Shown here piece after piece: positions 3,971 to 5,766 of a stretch of 5,766 bases of DNA. Position numbers and translations under genes: made by a program. Each line of letters starts with the position of its first letter. The first letter of the stretch is position 1. This DNA comes from Pseudomonadota bacterium (GTDB lineage Bacteria; Pseudomonadota; Gammaproteobacteria; Burkholderiales; Rhodocyclaceae). Where the stretch lies: positions 1 to 5,766 of the forward strand of contig JAEWVQ010000196.1 in assembly GCA_023459095.1 (NCBI GenBank), in the 5' to 3' direction. The notes under the pieces are model-generated. The model did not search any database. It saw only the letters and a list, made by a program, of their open reading frames with translations, and had not been told where the DNA came from.

Positions 3971-5766
3971 TTAGCGGCAGAGGCCGGCGAGGGCGGCGAT
4001 CACAGTTGCCGCGGCCTCGTCGAGGGTGGTCTCGTCGATGATCAGCGGCGGGGCGAGGCGGATCACGTTGCCGTTGGTGTCGCGGGTGGCGATGCCGCGC
4101 GCGAGCAGCAGTTCGGCTACGAGTTGGGCAGGCGCGCGCACCGGGTCGAGGGCGATGCCGATGAGCAGGCCGCGGCCGCGAATCTCGCGCACGCAGGGCA
4201 GGCGGGCGTCTTCCAGCTGCGCGCGCAGGCGCGCGCCCAGGCGTTCGGCGCGCTCCCACGGCCGGGTTTCGGTGAGCAGTTCGACGACTTCGAGCGCCAC
4301 CGCGGCGCCCAGCGGATTGCCGCCGAAGGTGGAGCCGTGGTCGCCGGGCTGGAACACGTCCATCACGCGGCGGTCGGCGAGGAAGGCCGACACCGGCAGC
4401 AGCCCGCCGCCCAGCGCCTTGCCCAGGATCAGGCCGTCGGGGCGCACGCCCTCGTGGTCGCAGGCGAGCAGGCGGCCGGTGCGGCCGAGCCCGGTCTGTA
4501 CCTCGTCGGCGATCAGCAGCACGTCGTGGCGGCGGCAGATCTCCGCGCAGCGCGCGAGGTAGCCGGGGGGCGGCACGATGATGCCGCCTTCGCCCTGGAT
4601 CGGCTCGACGAGGAAGGCTGCGGTGTCGGGGGTGATCGCCGCTTCCAGCGCGGCGGCGTCGCCGAACGGGATGCGGCGGAAACCGGCGGGGAAGGGGCCG
4701 AAACCGGCGCGGTACTGTTCCTTGGACGACATGCCGACGATGGTGATCGAGCGGCCGTGGAAATTGCCCTCGCAGGCGATGATCTCCGCACGCTCGGCGG
4801 CCACGCCCTTGACCGTGTATGCCCACTTGCGTGCGGCCTTGAGCGCGGTTTCCACCGCTTCGAGGCCGGTGTTGACGGGTAGCGCGCGCTCGAAGCCGAG
4901 CACCGTGCACAGGCGTTCGAGGAGCAGCGGCAGGCGGTCGTTGGAGAACGCGCGCGAGGTCAGCGCCAGGCGCCGCGCCTGGCGTTCGAGCGCGCCGACG
5001 AGGCGCGGATGGGCGTGCCCGAAGCTCACCGCCGAGTAGGCGCTCATCATGTCGAGGTAGCGGCGGCCGTCCACGTCCCACAGCCATACGCCGTCGCCGC
5101 GGTGGAACACCACCGGCAGCGGGTCGTAGTTGTGCGCGCCGAAATGGCGCTCCTTCTCGCGCAGCCAGTAGGTCGCAGGGCCGAGCGCGGCGCCGGCGAG
5201 GTCGGCGACGATTGCCGCGCACACGCCGCCGGGGTCGAGGTCGGGGCGGTATTCGACGATCTCGAGGGCGCGGAAGTCGCCGCAGCTGCGCAGCGTGAGC
5301 AGCGCGTCGGCGAGCGCGCGCGGCGCGAGGCCGCCGGGTTCGGGGCAGGTCACCGCGGGCATGGCGAGCGGATCGAGGGCGTCGAGGTCGATGCTGACGC
5401 CGAAGCCGGGGGCCTCGCCGGCGCGTCCGCGGACGAGCGCGATCGCCTCGGCGAACACCGCGGCGAGGCCGCGCTGGCGCACCGCGTCCATCGCGAACAC
5501 GTGGACGCCGAGTTCGCGCAGGCGGGCGTCTTCCTCGGGCTCCCAGGCGCGCGCGCCGATCACGCACACGCGCCTGGGGTCGAGGGTGGGGCCGTCGACG
5601 TCGATGAGCGCGGCCGGGCCGTGACCGAGCAGCGCGGCCAGCGGCATGCCGTGGATGTTGCCGGAATGGGTGCTGCGTTCGGTGTGGCTGTCGAGATGGG
5701 CGTCGATCCAGATCAGCCCGGGTGCATGGCCGAGGCGGCGGCCGAGGCCGCGCCAGGTGCCGATGG
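3971..5766 (-). CDS. Arginase-family / ornithine aminotransferase fusion protein (5' end beyond window)
   Basis: The frame is open from the window edge to a TAA at 3973-3971, giving 597 visible residues (numbered from the edge). Residues 1 to about 195 are the C-terminal two-thirds of an arginase-family domain: IWIDAHLD (18-25) with metal ligands D21, H23 and D25, SGNIHGMP (34-41), SIDLDALDP (124-132) with ligands D126 and D128, and E171. Roughly the first 80-110 residues, including the remaining His ligand, lie outside. Residues 198-597 are a full-length ornithine aminotransferase (about 400 residues, like RocD). They carry GAHNY (Y213), the specificity tyrosine Y243, R338, E392, the PLP-ring aspartate D420, the Schiff-base lysine K449 and R569, corresponding to human OAT Y55, Y85, R180, E235, D263, K292 and R413. 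It should be a cytosolic PLP enzyme turning ornithine and 2-oxoglutarate into glutamate semialdehyde and glutamate, fed by arginine hydrolysis. No plausible ATG or GTG start exists at the domain junction, so the fusion is real in this sequence. The arginase half departs from human arginase I at several substrate contacts, so its substrate is less certain. Confidence 0.9.
   Translation of the reverse strand, partial: IGTWRGLGRRLGHAPGLIWIDAHLDSHTERSTHSGNIHGMPLAALLGHGPAALIDVDGPTLDPRRVCVIGARAWEPEEDARLRELGVHVFAMDAVRQRGLAAVFAEAIALVRGRAGEAPGFGVSIDLDALDPLAMPAVTCPEPGGLAPRALADALLTLRSCGDFRALEIVEYRPDLDPGGVCAAIVADLAGAALGPATYWLREKERHFGAHNYDPLPVVFHRGDGVWLWDVDGRRYLDMMSAYSAVSFGHAHPRLVGALERQARRLALTSRAFSNDRLPLLLERLCTVLGFERALPVNTGLEAVETALKAARKWAYTVKGVAAERAEIIACEGNFHGRSITIVGMSSKEQYRAGFGPFPAGFRRIPFGDAAALEAAITPDTAAFLVEPIQGEGGIIVPPPGYLARCAEICRRHDVLLIADEVQTGLGRTGRLLACDHEGVRPDGLILGKALGGGLLPVSAFLADRRVMDVFQPGDHGSTFGGNPLGAAVALEVVELLTETRPWERAERLGARLRAQLEDARLPCVREIRGRGLLIGIALDPVRAPAQLVAELLLARGIATRDTNGNVIRLAPPLIIDETTLDEAAATVIAALAGLCR

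Noticed and set aside
166..4882. Four long plus-strand open frames (166-1227, 1109-2239, 2214-3755, 3737-4882).
   Set aside because: They lie almost wholly antisense to well-identified genes and have Arg/Gly/Ala/His/Glu-rich compositions with no recognisable domain. This is the expected result of high GC at third codon positions.
3882..5567. A 561-residue minus-strand frame overlapping the fusion gene.
   Set aside because: It is a shifted-frame shadow, almost entirely Arg/Pro/Ala. The overlapping frame carries the arginase and aminotransferase motifs.
5645..5647. ATG as a start for the arginase/aminotransferase gene.
   Set aside because: The frame stays open upstream and encodes the conserved IWIDAHLD and SGNIHG arginase motifs, so this Met is internal (visible residue 40) and the true start is beyond the window.

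Overview
The window is a very GC-rich segment (roughly 70% by eye) in which every supported gene lies on the minus strand. Reading in the direction of transcription, from high to low coordinates, the order is: a 5'-truncated arginase/ornithine aminotransferase fusion (5766-3971), a 245-bp gap containing a strong hairpin, a sodium:solute symporter with a histidine-rich tail (3725-2265), an 85-bp gap containing a near-consensus FNR-type box, ubiU (2179-1166), ubiV (1110-202), and the 5' end of a third gene that is probably ubiT (145-1, running off the window).

The ubiU-ubiV(-ubiT) set encodes the oxygen-independent ubiquinone biosynthesis pathway, which points to a ubiquinone-making, facultatively anaerobic proteobacterium. 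High GC, this gene order and general protein similarity suggest a betaproteobacterium of the Azoarcus/Thauera (Rhodocyclales) type; the lineage is inferred, not shown. Both U32 proteins keep all four cysteines known to hold their [4Fe-4S] clusters. The box TTGAC-N4-ATCAA upstream of ubiU sits where an FNR/ANR-family activator would switch the operon on without oxygen.

Upstream, one uninterrupted reading frame joins an arginase-family domain to a complete ornithine aminotransferase. The two activities are consecutive: arginine to ornithine plus urea, then ornithine plus 2-oxoglutarate to glutamate semialdehyde plus glutamate. The fusion would place the first two steps of the arginase route of arginine catabolism on one chain. 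The arginase half keeps the visible metal ligands but differs from human arginase I at several substrate-contact positions. The symporter between the two blocks has its own good ribosome binding site; its substrate cannot be read from sequence.

The most interesting points are the arginase-aminotransferase fusion with its altered arginase site, the FNR box with class II geometry in front of ubiUV, and the symporter's His-rich C-terminus. I found no RNA genes, mobile elements, CRISPR arrays or clear horizontal-transfer signs. No gene-free stretch exceeds 300 bases.
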